Shown here: positions 54,611 through 63,040 of the stretch, one piece after another | Numbering within the stretch: the first letter of the stretch is position 1 | Layout: the number at the start of each line of letters is the position of its first letter | From: CAYTEO01 sp964436825 | GTDB lineage: Bacteria > Krumholzibacteriota > Krumholzibacteriia > LZORAL124-64-63 | DNA: 64,000 nt | Reading direction: 5' to 3' | Assembly: GCA_964436825.1 (NCBI GenBank) | Contig: CAYTEO010000003.1 | Span: 73,337-137,336, forward strand | The notes under the pieces: generated by a model | Told to the model about the DNA's origin: nothing | Seen by the model: the letters and a program-made list of their open reading frames with translations, nothing else | The model's database searches: none | Made by a program: the position numbers and the translations under genes

Positions 54611-56224
54611 ATGAACGACAGCAGCAAGCAACCGGCGGAAGCCAAGAGCCTGGGCCAGGTCGTCGCCGACGCCTTCGACGAGCTCGGCAAGACCGCCGCG
54701 GCCTTCCTGAAGGCACCGAAGGCCCTCTGGGGGATCAACATCCCCTACGTCATCGAGGGACTGGTCTACTTCGGGATCCTGACGATCCTGGGCAAGTTCT
54801 GCTCCGAGAACGTCCAGCTCACCGATCCCCAGGCCGGCTGGGTCTACTCGGCCGTCACCGGCGGCATCACCCTGGCCATGCTCTTCCTGGGCGGGGTCAG
54901 CGACAGGATCGGCGTGCGCAAGGCGCTGATCGTCGCCTTCACCATGTTCTTCATCGGCCGTTTCCTGATCGCCCTCTCGGGCACCCTGCCCCTGGGCCAC
55001 GGGATCACCTCGCCCATGTTCTTCATGCTGGTGGCGGGCCTGGCCATCATGGTCGTCGCCTACGGCCTGTACCAACCGGCGGCCTATGCTGGTGTCCGTC
55101 GCTACACGAATCCCCAGACCGCGGCCATGGGCTACGCGGTCATCTACGGCCTGATGAACCTGGGAGCCTTCTTCAGCGGCTTCATCTCGCCGCTGGTACG
55201 GCACCACTTCGAGAGCACGTTTCCCCCCAACGGCCTGACCGCCGTCTTCTGGACCTACGACCTGCTCGTGCTCGGTGCCCTGCTGGTCACCCTGCTGATC
55301 CTGACCCGCAAGACCGACGCCCAGGCTGTCGCCCGCGTGGCCGAGGAGACGGCGCGGATGAAGGCGGAGAACGGCGGGGAGACCGAGGACGAGGGCAAGG
55401 AGGAGGCACACGACGAGGCACCGGCGGTCCGGATCAACAACTTCCCCTTCGTCGTCCTGACCCTGCTGGCCCTGTCCCTGCTGGTCTGGTCCCTGGTGAC
55501 CCGTTCCCACGGCGAGCTGGGGAAGGCCGTCGCCGGTTTCGTGCTGACGGCCGTCCTGGCCGTCCTGGCCACGTGGGAGTTCCTGCGCCACCGGCCCGAC
55601 CACCCGTTCCGCGATGCGCGGTTCACCTTCTTCATCTTCATCCTGATCCCGGTCCAGACCCTGTTCGCCCACAACTGGCTGACCCTGCCCTACTACCTGG
55701 ACCGGGCCTTCCGCGGCGGCGTGGTCAGCAAGTACTTCGAGCTGTTCTCCAACCTGAACCCCATCATCATCTTCGTCCTGGCCCCCATCGTCGCCGGCCT
55801 GACGGCCAGGGCCAACATCTACCGGATGATGATCCTGGGCACGCTGGTCATGGCCGCCCCGACGTTCCTGCTGGCCCTGGGGCCCAACATCTGGCTCTTC
55901 CTGACCTATGTCCTGCTGATGTCCGTGGGCGAGGCCATGTGGCAACCGCGGTTCCTGCAGTGGATCAGCGAGATCGCCCCCCCGGGCAAGACGGGGGCCT
56001 ACATGGGAATCGGGCAGTTCCCCTGGTTCCTGACCAAGATGATCACCGGTTTCTACTCGGGCTACTTCGTGGCCAAGTACCTGCCCCGACCCGAGACCGG
56101 GCTGCCGGTCCACAGCGAGCCGCTGTGGCTGATCTACGGCATCATCGCCATGGTCTCGCCGGTGGCCCTGATCCTGGCCCGCAACTGGATGCAGGGCGGG
56201 ATGAAGGAGAAGCACCAGGGCTGA
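54611..56224 (+). CDS. Major facilitator superfamily transporter
   Basis: 537 residues with about twelve to fourteen helices. The loop GGVSDRIGVRKALIVAF is the MFS loop 2-3 signature. A polar, Glu-rich loop (about 255-280) splits the two halves, and GLYQPAAYAGVRRYTNPQTA resembles the proton-dependent oligopeptide transporter (POT) subgroup only weakly. Substrate unknown; peptide or amino-acid uptake would fit a proteolytic organism but is not proven. The ATG at 54611 has GAAGGGAAGG upstream. Confidence 0.8.
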   Translation: MNDSSKQPAEAKSLGQVVADAFDELGKTAAAFLKAPKALWGINIPYVIEGLVYFGILTILGKFCSENVQLTDPQAGWVYSAVTGGITLAMLFLGGVSDRIGVRKALIVAFTMFFIGRFLIALSGTLPLGHGITSPMFFMLVAGLAIMVVAYGLYQPAAYAGVRRYTNPQTAAMGYAVIYGLMNLGAFFSGFISPLVRHHFESTFPPNGLTAVFWTYDLLVLGALLVTLLILTRKTDAQAVARVAEETARMKAENGGETEDEGKEEAHDEAPAVRINNFPFVVLTLLALSLLVWSLVTRSHGELGKAVAGFVLTAVLAVLATWEFLRHRPDHPFRDARFTFFIFILIPVQTLFAHNWLTLPYYLDRAFRGGVVSKYFELFSNLNPIIIFVLAPIVAGLTARANIYRMMILGTLVMAAPTFLLALGPNIWLFLTYVLLMSVGEAMWQPRFLQWISEIAPPGKTGAYMGIGQFPWFLTKMITGFYSGYFVAKYLPRPETGLPVHSEPLWLIYGIIAMVSPVALILARNWMQGGMKEKHQG

Positions 56225-56247
56225 GGGCCGGTGCGACGGTACCAGGA

Positions 56248-56275
56248 GCGGGGGGAGCCGCCTGGCTCCCCCCGC
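56248..56275. terminator. GC hairpin between convergent MFS and BY-kinase genes
   Basis: A 12-base-pair perfect stem, GCGGGGGGAGCC with GGCTCCCCCCGC, and a four-base loop. It sits between the two stop codons. No U-tract follows; likely a bidirectional terminator. Confidence 0.65.
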
Positions 56276-56299
56276 TTCGTGCCGGGCCGTCCCCTGCCG

Positions 56300-56998
56300 T
56301 CACTGGCGCGACTTGCGGTCGGCGTAGCCGTAGTACTTGTGGTCGTAGTAGTAGGGCAGGACCTCGCCCAGGTTGTTGGCGACGATCCCGACGATGTTCG
56401 CCCCCACGCTGCGCAGGATGTTGATCCCCCGCTGGCAGACCTCCCTGACCGTCCGGCCGGCCATGACCAGGTAGACGGCGCCGTCGACGACGTCGACGAA
56501 CTGCAACGGGTCGCTGACCGGGACGACGGGCGGACAGTCCAGGATGACGATGTCGAACTCGGTCCTCAGCCTCTGGAAGACGGCCCGGACCCGTTCCTCC
56601 GACAGCAGCTCGCTGGGCCGGTCGCCCCTGTCGCCCGCCGGCAGGAAGAAGAGACCGGGCAGGCTCGTCGGCCGGGGAGCGATCTCCTGCTCGCCGCGCA
56701 GCGCCTCCGCCAGGCCGGGCTGGCGCGGGACGCCGAAGGCCATGTGCTGGACGGGACGTCGCAGGTCGCCGTCGACCAGCAGCACCCGCTTGCGGGTGTG
56801 GTGGGCAAGGACCACGGCGAAGTGCAGGGCGAAGAGGCTCTTCCCCTCCCCCCGCTCCGAGCTGGTCACCATCAGGACCCGCTTGCGGTCCAGGTCCATC
56901 TCCCGGTCCAGGCGGATCATGATCCGCCGCATCTCGATGGCCAGGGGCGACTCGATGTCGAAATCGAAGGTCGGCGTCACTTCCGTCCGGGCGGTCAT
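56300..56998 (-). CDS. CpsD/CapB-type tyrosine autokinase (BY-kinase)
   Basis: 232 residues. BY-kinase motifs are Walker A SSERGEGKS (46-54), Walker A' LLVDGDLRRP (73-82) and Walker B VILDCPP (151-157). A C-terminal tyrosine cluster YYYDHKYYGY (216-225) is the autophosphorylation tail. The separate kinase and membrane subunit layout is the CpsD/CapB type, with the Wzz-like protein encoded ten bases upstream as the activator. It controls polysaccharide length and export. ATG at 56998 with GGGAG upstream. Confidence 0.93.
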   Translation of the reverse strand: MTARTEVTPTFDFDIESPLAIEMRRIMIRLDREMDLDRKRVLMVTSSERGEGKSLFALHFAVVLAHHTRKRVLLVDGDLRRPVQHMAFGVPRQPGLAEALRGEQEIAPRPTSLPGLFFLPAGDRGDRPSELLSEERVRAVFQRLRTEFDIVILDCPPVVPVSDPLQFVDVVDGAVYLVMAGRTVREVCQRGINILRSVGANIVGIVANNLGEVLPYYYDHKYYGYADRKSRQ

Positions 56999-57008
56999 GC
57001 TCTCCCTC

Positions 57009-58625
57009 TCAGATCAGGTGCGGGTACACGTACAGGAAGCCGACGGCCGACAGCAGCAGGATCGCCAGGACGATGATCACCCACAGCAGGATCCGGCGTC
57101 GTCGCCGCCTGGCGAAGGGACGCTCCTTGATCAGGGGCAGGGTCCCGATGACCTTGACCCCCAGGGACCGCTCGATCTCCTCGACGGTCTTGAAGGAGCG
57201 GTCCAGCATCGTCGCCAGCAGGACCAGGCCGACCCCGATGGCCAGGGCCAGGCCGAAACCGATCATGGCCAGGCGCGGCTTGTTGGGCTCCACGGGGGCA
57301 CGCGGCAGGGTCGGATCGCGGTGGACGATGATCCGGTAGCCGATCTCCGACATGCTGGCCGCCATGCTCAGTTCCTCGCGCGTGATGTCCTGGTCCAGGG
57401 CCTGCAGGAGGTTCTGGGCGTTCTCCACCTCCCGCTGCAGGCGGGCCAGGGTGGCCGACTGCTCGGGCTGGCGGGTCATGAAGTCGCGGTAGTCGCGGAT
57501 GTGGCCGGCGAGCCGGTCGATGACCTGGCGGTTGACCTCGTCGTAGAGGGAGGCGTAGAGGTACCTGTCGGCCCGGGCCCGCAGCGACGGCGAGAGATCG
57601 GGGAAGTGCCGTCCCAGCCAGGCCAGGATGCGCTGGTCCAGGGCGAGCCGGGTCGAGCCGAGCAGTTGCTGGCTCTCCTGGCTGACCGTCCGGCCGGAGA
57701 GCAGGTCGGTCACCTGGTCGTACTCCAGCTCCACCAGCTCCCGCAGCGTCGAGGCGACGGCCGGGTCCTGGCGCAGCGGTCCGACCTGGTCCAGCAGGAC
57801 CGGCGCCTCGCGGGACAGCTCTTCCCGCAGGGTCGCCACGTCGACCTGGAGCGCCTCCTGCCGCTGCTGGCGCAGACGCGCGAGCAGGTCGTCGGCCTGC
57901 CCCAGGTTCTGCTCGGTCACCGGGTTGCCGGCCAGGGTGGCGGCCACGATCGACCGCTGGTAGTCGGTCAGCCGTTTCTGCTTCTCCTCCAGGTCCTTGG
58001 CGTAGATCACGCGCTGGCGGGCCAGGAAGTCCCGCGCCGTGGCCCGCTTCTCCAGGCGGCTGGCCTGCTCCTCCTCCAGGAAACGGTCGATGATCTCCTT
58101 GGCCAGCCGGAAGGCGAGCTCGGGATCCTGGTGGCGGACGCCGATGGTGAAGATGTGGGTCTCGGCGATCTCGACACGGATCATCCCCACCAGCCGGTCC
58201 GCCAGGGCGGCGACGACGGCGTCTTTCTCGTCGGCGGTCATCGTGACGGTGCGCAGGAGTTCCGGGTCCCGCAGCCGGGGATCGTGCTGGAGGTTGAGAT
58301 CCCTGACGACCTTCTCCAGGAAACGGGGGCTGGTGACGATGGAAGTGATCAGGGCCAGGGTCTCCCGGTCCATGTCCCGCGGCCGTCCGTAGCGGGGGAT
58401 CCCCTCGTTGATCGTGCGGGAGACGGTCGACTCGCGGATGACCCTCAGCATCCCGGCCGAGTAGTAGACCGGAGGCATGGTCTTGATGGCGACGTAGGCC
58501 ATCCCCAGGCAGAGGACGAACGGCACCAGGAACAGCCACTTGCGCCGGATGAAGATCCTGATGATCTCCACCGGGTCGAAACCGGAACGGCCCTCGGTCT
58601 CCTCGAGCCAGGGATCCTGTGCCAT
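57009..58625 (-). CDS. Wzz-type polysaccharide chain-length/co-polymerase protein
   Basis: 538 residues. The first helix is at about 29-48, followed by a long coiled-coil-rich periplasmic domain (about 50-440). A second helix with the preceding Pro-rich segment PRAPVEPNKPRL lies at about 455-480, and a third at the extreme C-terminus (WVIIVLAILLLSAV). LGVKVIGTLPLIKERPF is the cytosolic linker usual in co-polymerases that partner with a BY-kinase. ATG at 58625 with GGAGG five bases upstream; first of the two-gene unit with the kinase. Confidence 0.88.
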   Translation of the reverse strand: MAQDPWLEETEGRSGFDPVEIIRIFIRRKWLFLVPFVLCLGMAYVAIKTMPPVYYSAGMLRVIRESTVSRTINEGIPRYGRPRDMDRETLALITSIVTSPRFLEKVVRDLNLQHDPRLRDPELLRTVTMTADEKDAVVAALADRLVGMIRVEIAETHIFTIGVRHQDPELAFRLAKEIIDRFLEEEQASRLEKRATARDFLARQRVIYAKDLEEKQKRLTDYQRSIVAATLAGNPVTEQNLGQADDLLARLRQQRQEALQVDVATLREELSREAPVLLDQVGPLRQDPAVASTLRELVELEYDQVTDLLSGRTVSQESQQLLGSTRLALDQRILAWLGRHFPDLSPSLRARADRYLYASLYDEVNRQVIDRLAGHIRDYRDFMTRQPEQSATLARLQREVENAQNLLQALDQDITREELSMAASMSEIGYRIIVHRDPTLPRAPVEPNKPRLAMIGFGLALAIGVGLVLLATMLDRSFKTVEEIERSLGVKVIGTLPLIKERPFARRRRRRILLWVIIVLAILLLSAVGFLYVYPHLI

Positions 58626-58649
58626 GCCATCCTCCCACAGTGATACACC

Positions 58650-58668
58650 ACGTGACAGGCCGTCACGT
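58650..58668 (-). promoter_or_regulatory. Inverted repeat overlapping the wzz-type promoter
   Basis: ACGTGAC, five bases, GTCACGT: a perfect seven-base inverted repeat that overlaps the -10 hexamer by four bases and covers the predicted start site near 58658. The position fits a repressor operator. The factor is unknown. Confidence 0.5.
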
Positions 58669-58693
58669 TAGACGATCGGTGTCCGGGATGCAA
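58665..58693 (-). promoter_or_regulatory. Promoter of the wzz-type/BY-kinase unit
   Basis: On the minus strand, TTGCAT (58693-58688), 17 bases, TAACGT (58670-58665). The start point near 58658 gives a leader of about 33 bases. The rest of the 218-base divergent gap has no clear plus-strand promoter. Confidence 0.55.
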
Positions 58694-58843
58694 CGCCGCG
58701 CCGTGCCACCGGCTTCGTCCACGTGCCGTGACACCGTTATCGTCCTGCGTCCCCCCACATTGACAGCCGAGCGTCGGGATCCCCCCTTCCGCCGCCACGT
58801 CGGCCCGGCACGGAACCGGCAAGGCGGCTCCGGAGGTGATCCG

Positions 58844-59818
58844 ATGGCACGCAGAGTACCTGGACCCTGGTACGGCGTTCTGCTGTTCCTGCTGGCGACG
58901 GCCCCCGGCTGTCGCGACGGAATGCCCCTCTCGCCACCCGGGGAGACCACGTTCCGGTTCGGCGGGACGTTCCCGGAGTGGCCGCTCCCGGCGGGAGAAC
59001 CCCTGCGCCCCCCTCCCGGTACCCAGCCCTGGACCTGGCGTGCCCGGGACGATTCCTCGCGCTCCGGCCCCGCATCGCTGCGCGTCACGGGCACCGGCTG
59101 GACCTGGGAGCTGGCGGCCCCGCCCGCGGGCCTGCCGCGGCGGCTACGGCTCGAGCCTCGCGACTCGACCGCCTGGCACGGCGTGAATGTGACACTGGAT
59201 ACGCTGCGGGCGTCGGCCTGGTTCCCCCTGGCCCGCCGGCCCGTCCTCTCCCCCCATCACGCCGACCTGCTGGACCTGCTGCTGTCGCTGGTCCGCGCGA
59301 CCGGCACGACCCTGGTCGTCCACTGGCCGACCTACCCGGTCACCGTCGGCGCGGGCGAGGCCGTCTCCGGCAGCGTCGACCTGGCCGCCTGCCTGGCCGA
59401 CGGTGTCGCCTGGTGGTCCGGTCACCTGCCGGGACTGTTCGCGTGGCGGCCGGACCCCGCGTGCGCCGTGCGCCTGCTCCACATCCCCGGCCACCAGCTG
59501 CACCCTCCGGTGCTGATCCGTGTCCTGCAACGCGACGACCGGGGACGCCCCCTGCGGATGCAGATCCGCGTCGGCGACACCTACGACTCCCCCCGGGACG
59601 AACGTTACGCCCGCCGGGCCCTGCTCCACGAGCTGACCCACGCCGCGGGTCTGTGGGGGCACAGCAGCGACCGGCGGCACATCCTCTGGCGCGCCGGTCC
59701 GATCGTGGACGTGCCGGACACGGACGAGACGCTTGCCGTCCGCTGGTGGCTCTCGCTGCCCGAGGGACTCGACCTGGCGCGCTACGGTCGCCGCGGAGAG
59801 CTCGATCCGGGGCCGTGA
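58844..59818 (+). CDS. Metzincin-like zinc metalloprotease lipoprotein
   Basis: 324 residues. The signal peptide ends in a lipobox-like TAPGC (Cys near residue 22), so it is probably lipid-anchored. The protein has a Pro-rich start, a middle domain with no recognised fold and, at 262-273, HELTHAAGLWGH, an HExxHxxGxxGH pattern close to the metzincin HExxHxxGxxH. His262, His266 and His273 would bind zinc and Glu263 would be the base. Some bacterial metzincin-like proteins have the same LWGHS spacing. GGAGGTGAT lies upstream of the ATG at 58844. Single gene, divergent from the wzz-type gene. Confidence 0.7.
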   Translation: MARRVPGPWYGVLLFLLATAPGCRDGMPLSPPGETTFRFGGTFPEWPLPAGEPLRPPPGTQPWTWRARDDSSRSGPASLRVTGTGWTWELAAPPAGLPRRLRLEPRDSTAWHGVNVTLDTLRASAWFPLARRPVLSPHHADLLDLLLSLVRATGTTLVVHWPTYPVTVGAGEAVSGSVDLAACLADGVAWWSGHLPGLFAWRPDPACAVRLLHIPGHQLHPPVLIRVLQRDDRGRPLRMQIRVGDTYDSPRDERYARRALLHELTHAAGLWGHSSDRRHILWRAGPIVDVPDTDETLAVRWWLSLPEGLDLARYGRRGELDPGP

Positions 59819-59822
59819 ACGG

Positions 59823-62123
59823 TCACTCCCGGTCCGCGGCGGCCAGGCGGGCGGCGATGTACCGCGAGAGCGCCCGGCCCGCCCGGTCGATCTTCCGGAA
59901 CACCGGGATGCCCCCCCGCGCGATCGCGCGGGCCAGGTCGTCGTACATGGCACCGCTGTCCAGGACGACGATGGCCGGCTTGTCGGTCCGCCCCAGCAGG
60001 TCGCGACAGGCGGCCGCGAATCCGTCCATGGGCACGGGGCGGTCGCCGCCGTCGGGATCGTCCAGGGCCGGGGTGACCGGGACCGCCGAGACGATGACGG
60101 TATCGACGACGCTGCTGGCGCAGACGGCTTCGATGCTCCTGGCGTAGGCCTCCGTTCCCGCCATGGGAGTCGCATCGACGGGGTTGTCCCGGTGGGCGAT
60201 CGGCGGCATGACCTCGTCCAGGACCGCCCGCGTGGCCTCGTCGAAGGGAACCGGTTCGAGCCCCGCGACGGCGTCGGTCACCGACGTGCATTCGAAGCCG
60301 GCGTTGGAGATGATGCCGACGCGCCGGCCGCGGACCCGCCGCTCCGCCAGCAGGGTGGCCAGGGTGATCAGGTCCTCGAATTCCGAGAGGGACTCGGTGA
60401 CCAGGACTCCCGCGCTCTCCAGGCAGGCGCGGGCCACGGCGTAGTCCCCGGCCAGCGAGGCGGTGTGGCTGGCGGCGGCCTTCGCCCCCGCGGGCGTGCG
60501 GCCGGCCTTGTAGACGATGACGAGCTTCCCCCGGCTGCGGGCCCGCTGGGCCGCGGACAGGAAACGGACGCCGTCGTCGTCCCGGAACCCCTCCAGGTAG
60601 CAGGCGATGACGGCGATCCCGGCCTGGTCGGTGAAGTACTCCAGGAAGTCGGCCGCCGTCAGGTCCATCTGGTTGCCGAAACTGATGCTGGCCCGGGGCA
60701 GGATCAACCCGTCGTAGTTGCTGGCGTAGGTCACCAGGTACGCACCCGACTGGCTGACCAGGGCCAGGTTCCCCCCGGCCGGCGCGTCGTTGAACGGCAG
60801 CTTGCGGCGCGGGATGAAGAACGTGTTGTAGTGGTCCCGGCTGACGATCCCCAGGCTGTTGCCTCCCACCAGGACCGGCCCCCCGCCGGGACGCCTGTGT
60901 CCCTCGGCCAGCTTCTCCTCGATCTCCCGGGCCAGGTCGCCCGCCCCCACCTCGGAGAAGCCCCCGGGGATGAGGATGATGGCGCGGCAGTGGCCACCGT
61001 CGACCAGCTCGGCGATGGCATCGCGGGCCGCCTCGGCGGGAATGCTGATGACGGCCAGGTCGACCGGCTGGGGCAGGGCCGCGAACGAGGGGACGCACGG
61101 GACGCCGGCGATCTCCCGCTCCGTGGGGTGGACGACCCAGAGCCGCTCCCGCGGGATGTCGGACCCGGACAGCAGGTTGTCGAGGATGATCCGGCCCGGG
61201 TTGGCGCCGCGGGCGCTGACGCCGACGATCGCCGCGCTGCGGGGGTGCAGCAGCCGGTCGATGGTCGCCAGGGGACGGGCCGGCGCCGTCTCGCCGCGGC
61301 GGACGATGCGGCCGACACCGTCGATGGCCACCACCTCGCCGCGGTGGACGACGGCCGGGTTGATCTCCAGCTCGTCCAGACGCCACGCCGCGGCGGCATC
61401 GAGACGGACGGCCAGCCGCGCCAGGGCGACGATCGTCCCGGCCAGGGTCTCGGCCGTGACCGGCGGCTCACGGTACAGGCGCGACGGCTGGCAGAAGATC
61501 CGCAGCAGGGGGTGGCTTTCGAGCACGGCGCGGACCGTCGCGGCATCCAGGTCCGTCGCCGGCAGGATGATCCGGCTGGCGCCGGCGCTCGCGCTCCCGT
61601 ACCACTCGGTCAGCAGTCCTCCCACCCCGACGACGACGACCGGCCCGAAGGCGGGATCCCGCCTGATGCTCAGCAGCAGTTCCTGCCCCGGCGTGTTGGC
61701 GCGATGGGGGATGAAGGCCGTCGCCAGCACCCCCTCGCACGCCTGCGTCGTGCGCCGTCCGACCGTCTCCAGCAGGTCGTCTGCCGCCTGCAGGATTGCC
61801 GGTTCCGAGAGCGAGTCGCCCGCGTCGAGAACCCGCACACCGCCCAGGTCGCTCTTGTGGAGCAGGTCGCGGCCCAGGATCTTCAGGACGACCCCGCCGT
61901 GTTGCTCCGCCAGGTCACGGGCCCGACCGGCCCACTCCTGCCGCCGGTCCCGATCCGCACCAGCCGGCAGGACGGCGTGGGGAGCGGAGACGATCCCTCC
62001 GGCGGCGAGCAGGGCGTAGACCTCCGCCTCGTTGAGCCGGCGGTCGGCCGCGGAAGAGGCCTCCCCGGCCCAGGTCTCCAGCAGACGTACGGGATCGACA
62101 CTCGACTGGCTCGTCACTGACAT
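59823..62123 (-). CDS. ADP-forming acyl-CoA synthetase, fused ATP-grasp and CoA-binding domains
   Basis: 766 residues, expected to interconvert acetyl- or acyl-CoA, ADP and phosphate with the acid, CoA and ATP. The order is ATP-grasp (beta-like, about 20-270; VVLKILGRDLLHKSDLGGV) first, then the CoA-binding and ligase-CoA domains (about 285-766; AAIVGVSARGANPGRIILDN and QSGAYLVTY), with the phosphorylated His553 in ASHTASLAGD. Many ADP-forming enzymes have the alpha part first, so this is the reversed order. The ATG at 62123 has GGAGG five bases upstream. Substrate unknown; related proteins are also annotated as protein acetyltransferases, but no GNAT domain is present. Confidence 0.86.
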   Translation of the reverse strand: MSVTSQSSVDPVRLLETWAGEASSAADRRLNEAEVYALLAAGGIVSAPHAVLPAGADRDRRQEWAGRARDLAEQHGGVVLKILGRDLLHKSDLGGVRVLDAGDSLSEPAILQAADDLLETVGRRTTQACEGVLATAFIPHRANTPGQELLLSIRRDPAFGPVVVVGVGGLLTEWYGSASAGASRIILPATDLDAATVRAVLESHPLLRIFCQPSRLYREPPVTAETLAGTIVALARLAVRLDAAAAWRLDELEINPAVVHRGEVVAIDGVGRIVRRGETAPARPLATIDRLLHPRSAAIVGVSARGANPGRIILDNLLSGSDIPRERLWVVHPTEREIAGVPCVPSFAALPQPVDLAVISIPAEAARDAIAELVDGGHCRAIILIPGGFSEVGAGDLAREIEEKLAEGHRRPGGGPVLVGGNSLGIVSRDHYNTFFIPRRKLPFNDAPAGGNLALVSQSGAYLVTYASNYDGLILPRASISFGNQMDLTAADFLEYFTDQAGIAVIACYLEGFRDDDGVRFLSAAQRARSRGKLVIVYKAGRTPAGAKAAASHTASLAGDYAVARACLESAGVLVTESLSEFEDLITLATLLAERRVRGRRVGIISNAGFECTSVTDAVAGLEPVPFDEATRAVLDEVMPPIAHRDNPVDATPMAGTEAYARSIEAVCASSVVDTVIVSAVPVTPALDDPDGGDRPVPMDGFAAACRDLLGRTDKPAIVVLDSGAMYDDLARAIARGGIPVFRKIDRAGRALSRYIAARLAAADRE

Positions 62124-62194
62124 CGGGTCCTCCTGCGATCACTCCATCCCTCGATCTTCTCGTCGGAGCCCGGACCCTGCTTGTCCCGTCCCGA

Positions 62195-62719
62195 CTAGAA
62201 ACGCAACCCCGCCGATACCGACAGGGCATCCGCGTCCTCAAGATGGTGCCACTGTGCCTGGAGATCCAGGAGGATGATGCGCGTCCCGGCACCGATGACG
62301 ACGTCCAGCTGGTCGTCCCACTCCAGGTCCCGGCCGGCGACGGACACCGACGGCGAGGCGATGCCCACGGCCAGCTGGAGGGTCGGACCTGCTGGCAGGG
62401 TGAGGCGGAGCTGGGCCAGCAGTTCGGTGATCGTCACGTCGTCCCCCGGCGTCACGCCGTCGAGGTCGTGGTAGACGAGCAGCGGTCCCCCCTCCAGCAC
62501 ACCGGGGATCAGGGGGGTGGTCAGCGAGGCGCCGCCGTGGACACCGGCATCGCTGACATCGTCCAGGTCCCCCACCGGCAGGGTCCACCCGATGAATCCC
62601 TCGATGGCGGCCGAGGCAGGCAAGGCCGCTCCGGTGCAGATCACAAGGGCCAGGGCAGCCGCCAGCAGCGGCAGCACGTGACGGTCCAGCTTATCCCGGG
62701 TACGGCGATGGCGTGGCAT
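62195..62719 (-). CDS. Small predicted outer-membrane or periplasmic beta-rich protein
   Basis: 174 residues. A basic N-terminus and hydrophobic segment end in PASAAIEG, a signal peptidase I site. The mature part alternates hydrophobic and polar residues (GFIGWTLPVGDLDDV.., QLRLTLPAGPTLQLAVG) and ends in SVSAGLRF; a C-terminal Phe preceded by alternating residues is typical of beta-barrel outer-membrane proteins. The ATG at 62719 has GGAGG nine bases upstream. No family recognised. Confidence 0.6.
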   Translation of the reverse strand: MPRHRRTRDKLDRHVLPLLAAALALVICTGAALPASAAIEGFIGWTLPVGDLDDVSDAGVHGGASLTTPLIPGVLEGGPLLVYHDLDGVTPGDDVTITELLAQLRLTLPAGPTLQLAVGIASPSVSVAGRDLEWDDQLDVVIGAGTRIILLDLQAQWHHLEDADALSVSAGLRF

Positions 62720-62779
62720 GACGATCGGCCTCCGTGTTGAAGAGGTAGGGGAACGTGACGTCCTTGCGGGCCATTGTGG

Positions 62780-62824
62780 GGCAAAAAGACGAACGACGCC
62801 AGCACCGGAGTGCTGGCGTCGTTC
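62780..62824 (-). terminator. Intrinsic terminator of the rRNA operon
   Basis: A 15-base-pair perfect hairpin (GAACGACGCCAGCAC and its complement, loop CGGA) at 62791-62824. On the minus strand it is followed by GTCTTTTT, a genuine U-tract. It directly follows the 5S gene. Confidence 0.9.
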
Positions 62825-62827
62825 TTG

Positions 62828-62944
62828 GTGTGGCGGCGACCTACTCTCCCACACAGTCTCCCGTGCAGTACCATCGGCGCTGCGGTGTTTCACTTCTGTG
62901 TTCGGAATGGGAACAGGTGGTTCCACCGCGCCATAGCCACCACG
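62828..62944 (-). rRNA. rrf: 5S ribosomal RNA
   Basis: The minus strand reads GTGGTGGCTATGGCGCGG, CCATTCCGAACACAGAAGTG and GAGAGTAGGTCGCCGCCAC. These are the conserved helices and loops of bacterial 5S rRNA, with the 5' GTGGTGGC pairing with the 3' GCCGCCAC. Ends are placed from this pairing, plus or minus a few bases. Confidence 0.95.
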
Positions 62945-63020
62945 AACCGAGGTTCTTTGATGACCAAATATAGAGGGCAGCAAGAGGCGTTTTCCTCCCG
63001 GAGCGTTACCACACTTCACC

Positions 63021-63040
63021 CTCTTCCCGGAAGGGAAGAG
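63021..63040 (-). repeat. Hairpin in the 23S-5S spacer
   Basis: A perfect CTCTTCCC/GGGAAGAG stem with a four-base loop immediately after the 23S 3' end. It may mark an RNase processing site. The remaining spacer (62945-63020) holds no tRNA or other gene. Confidence 0.45.

Noticed and set aside
62945..63020. tRNA gene in the 23S-5S spacer
   Set aside because: The spacer is under 100 bases and shows no cloverleaf arms.
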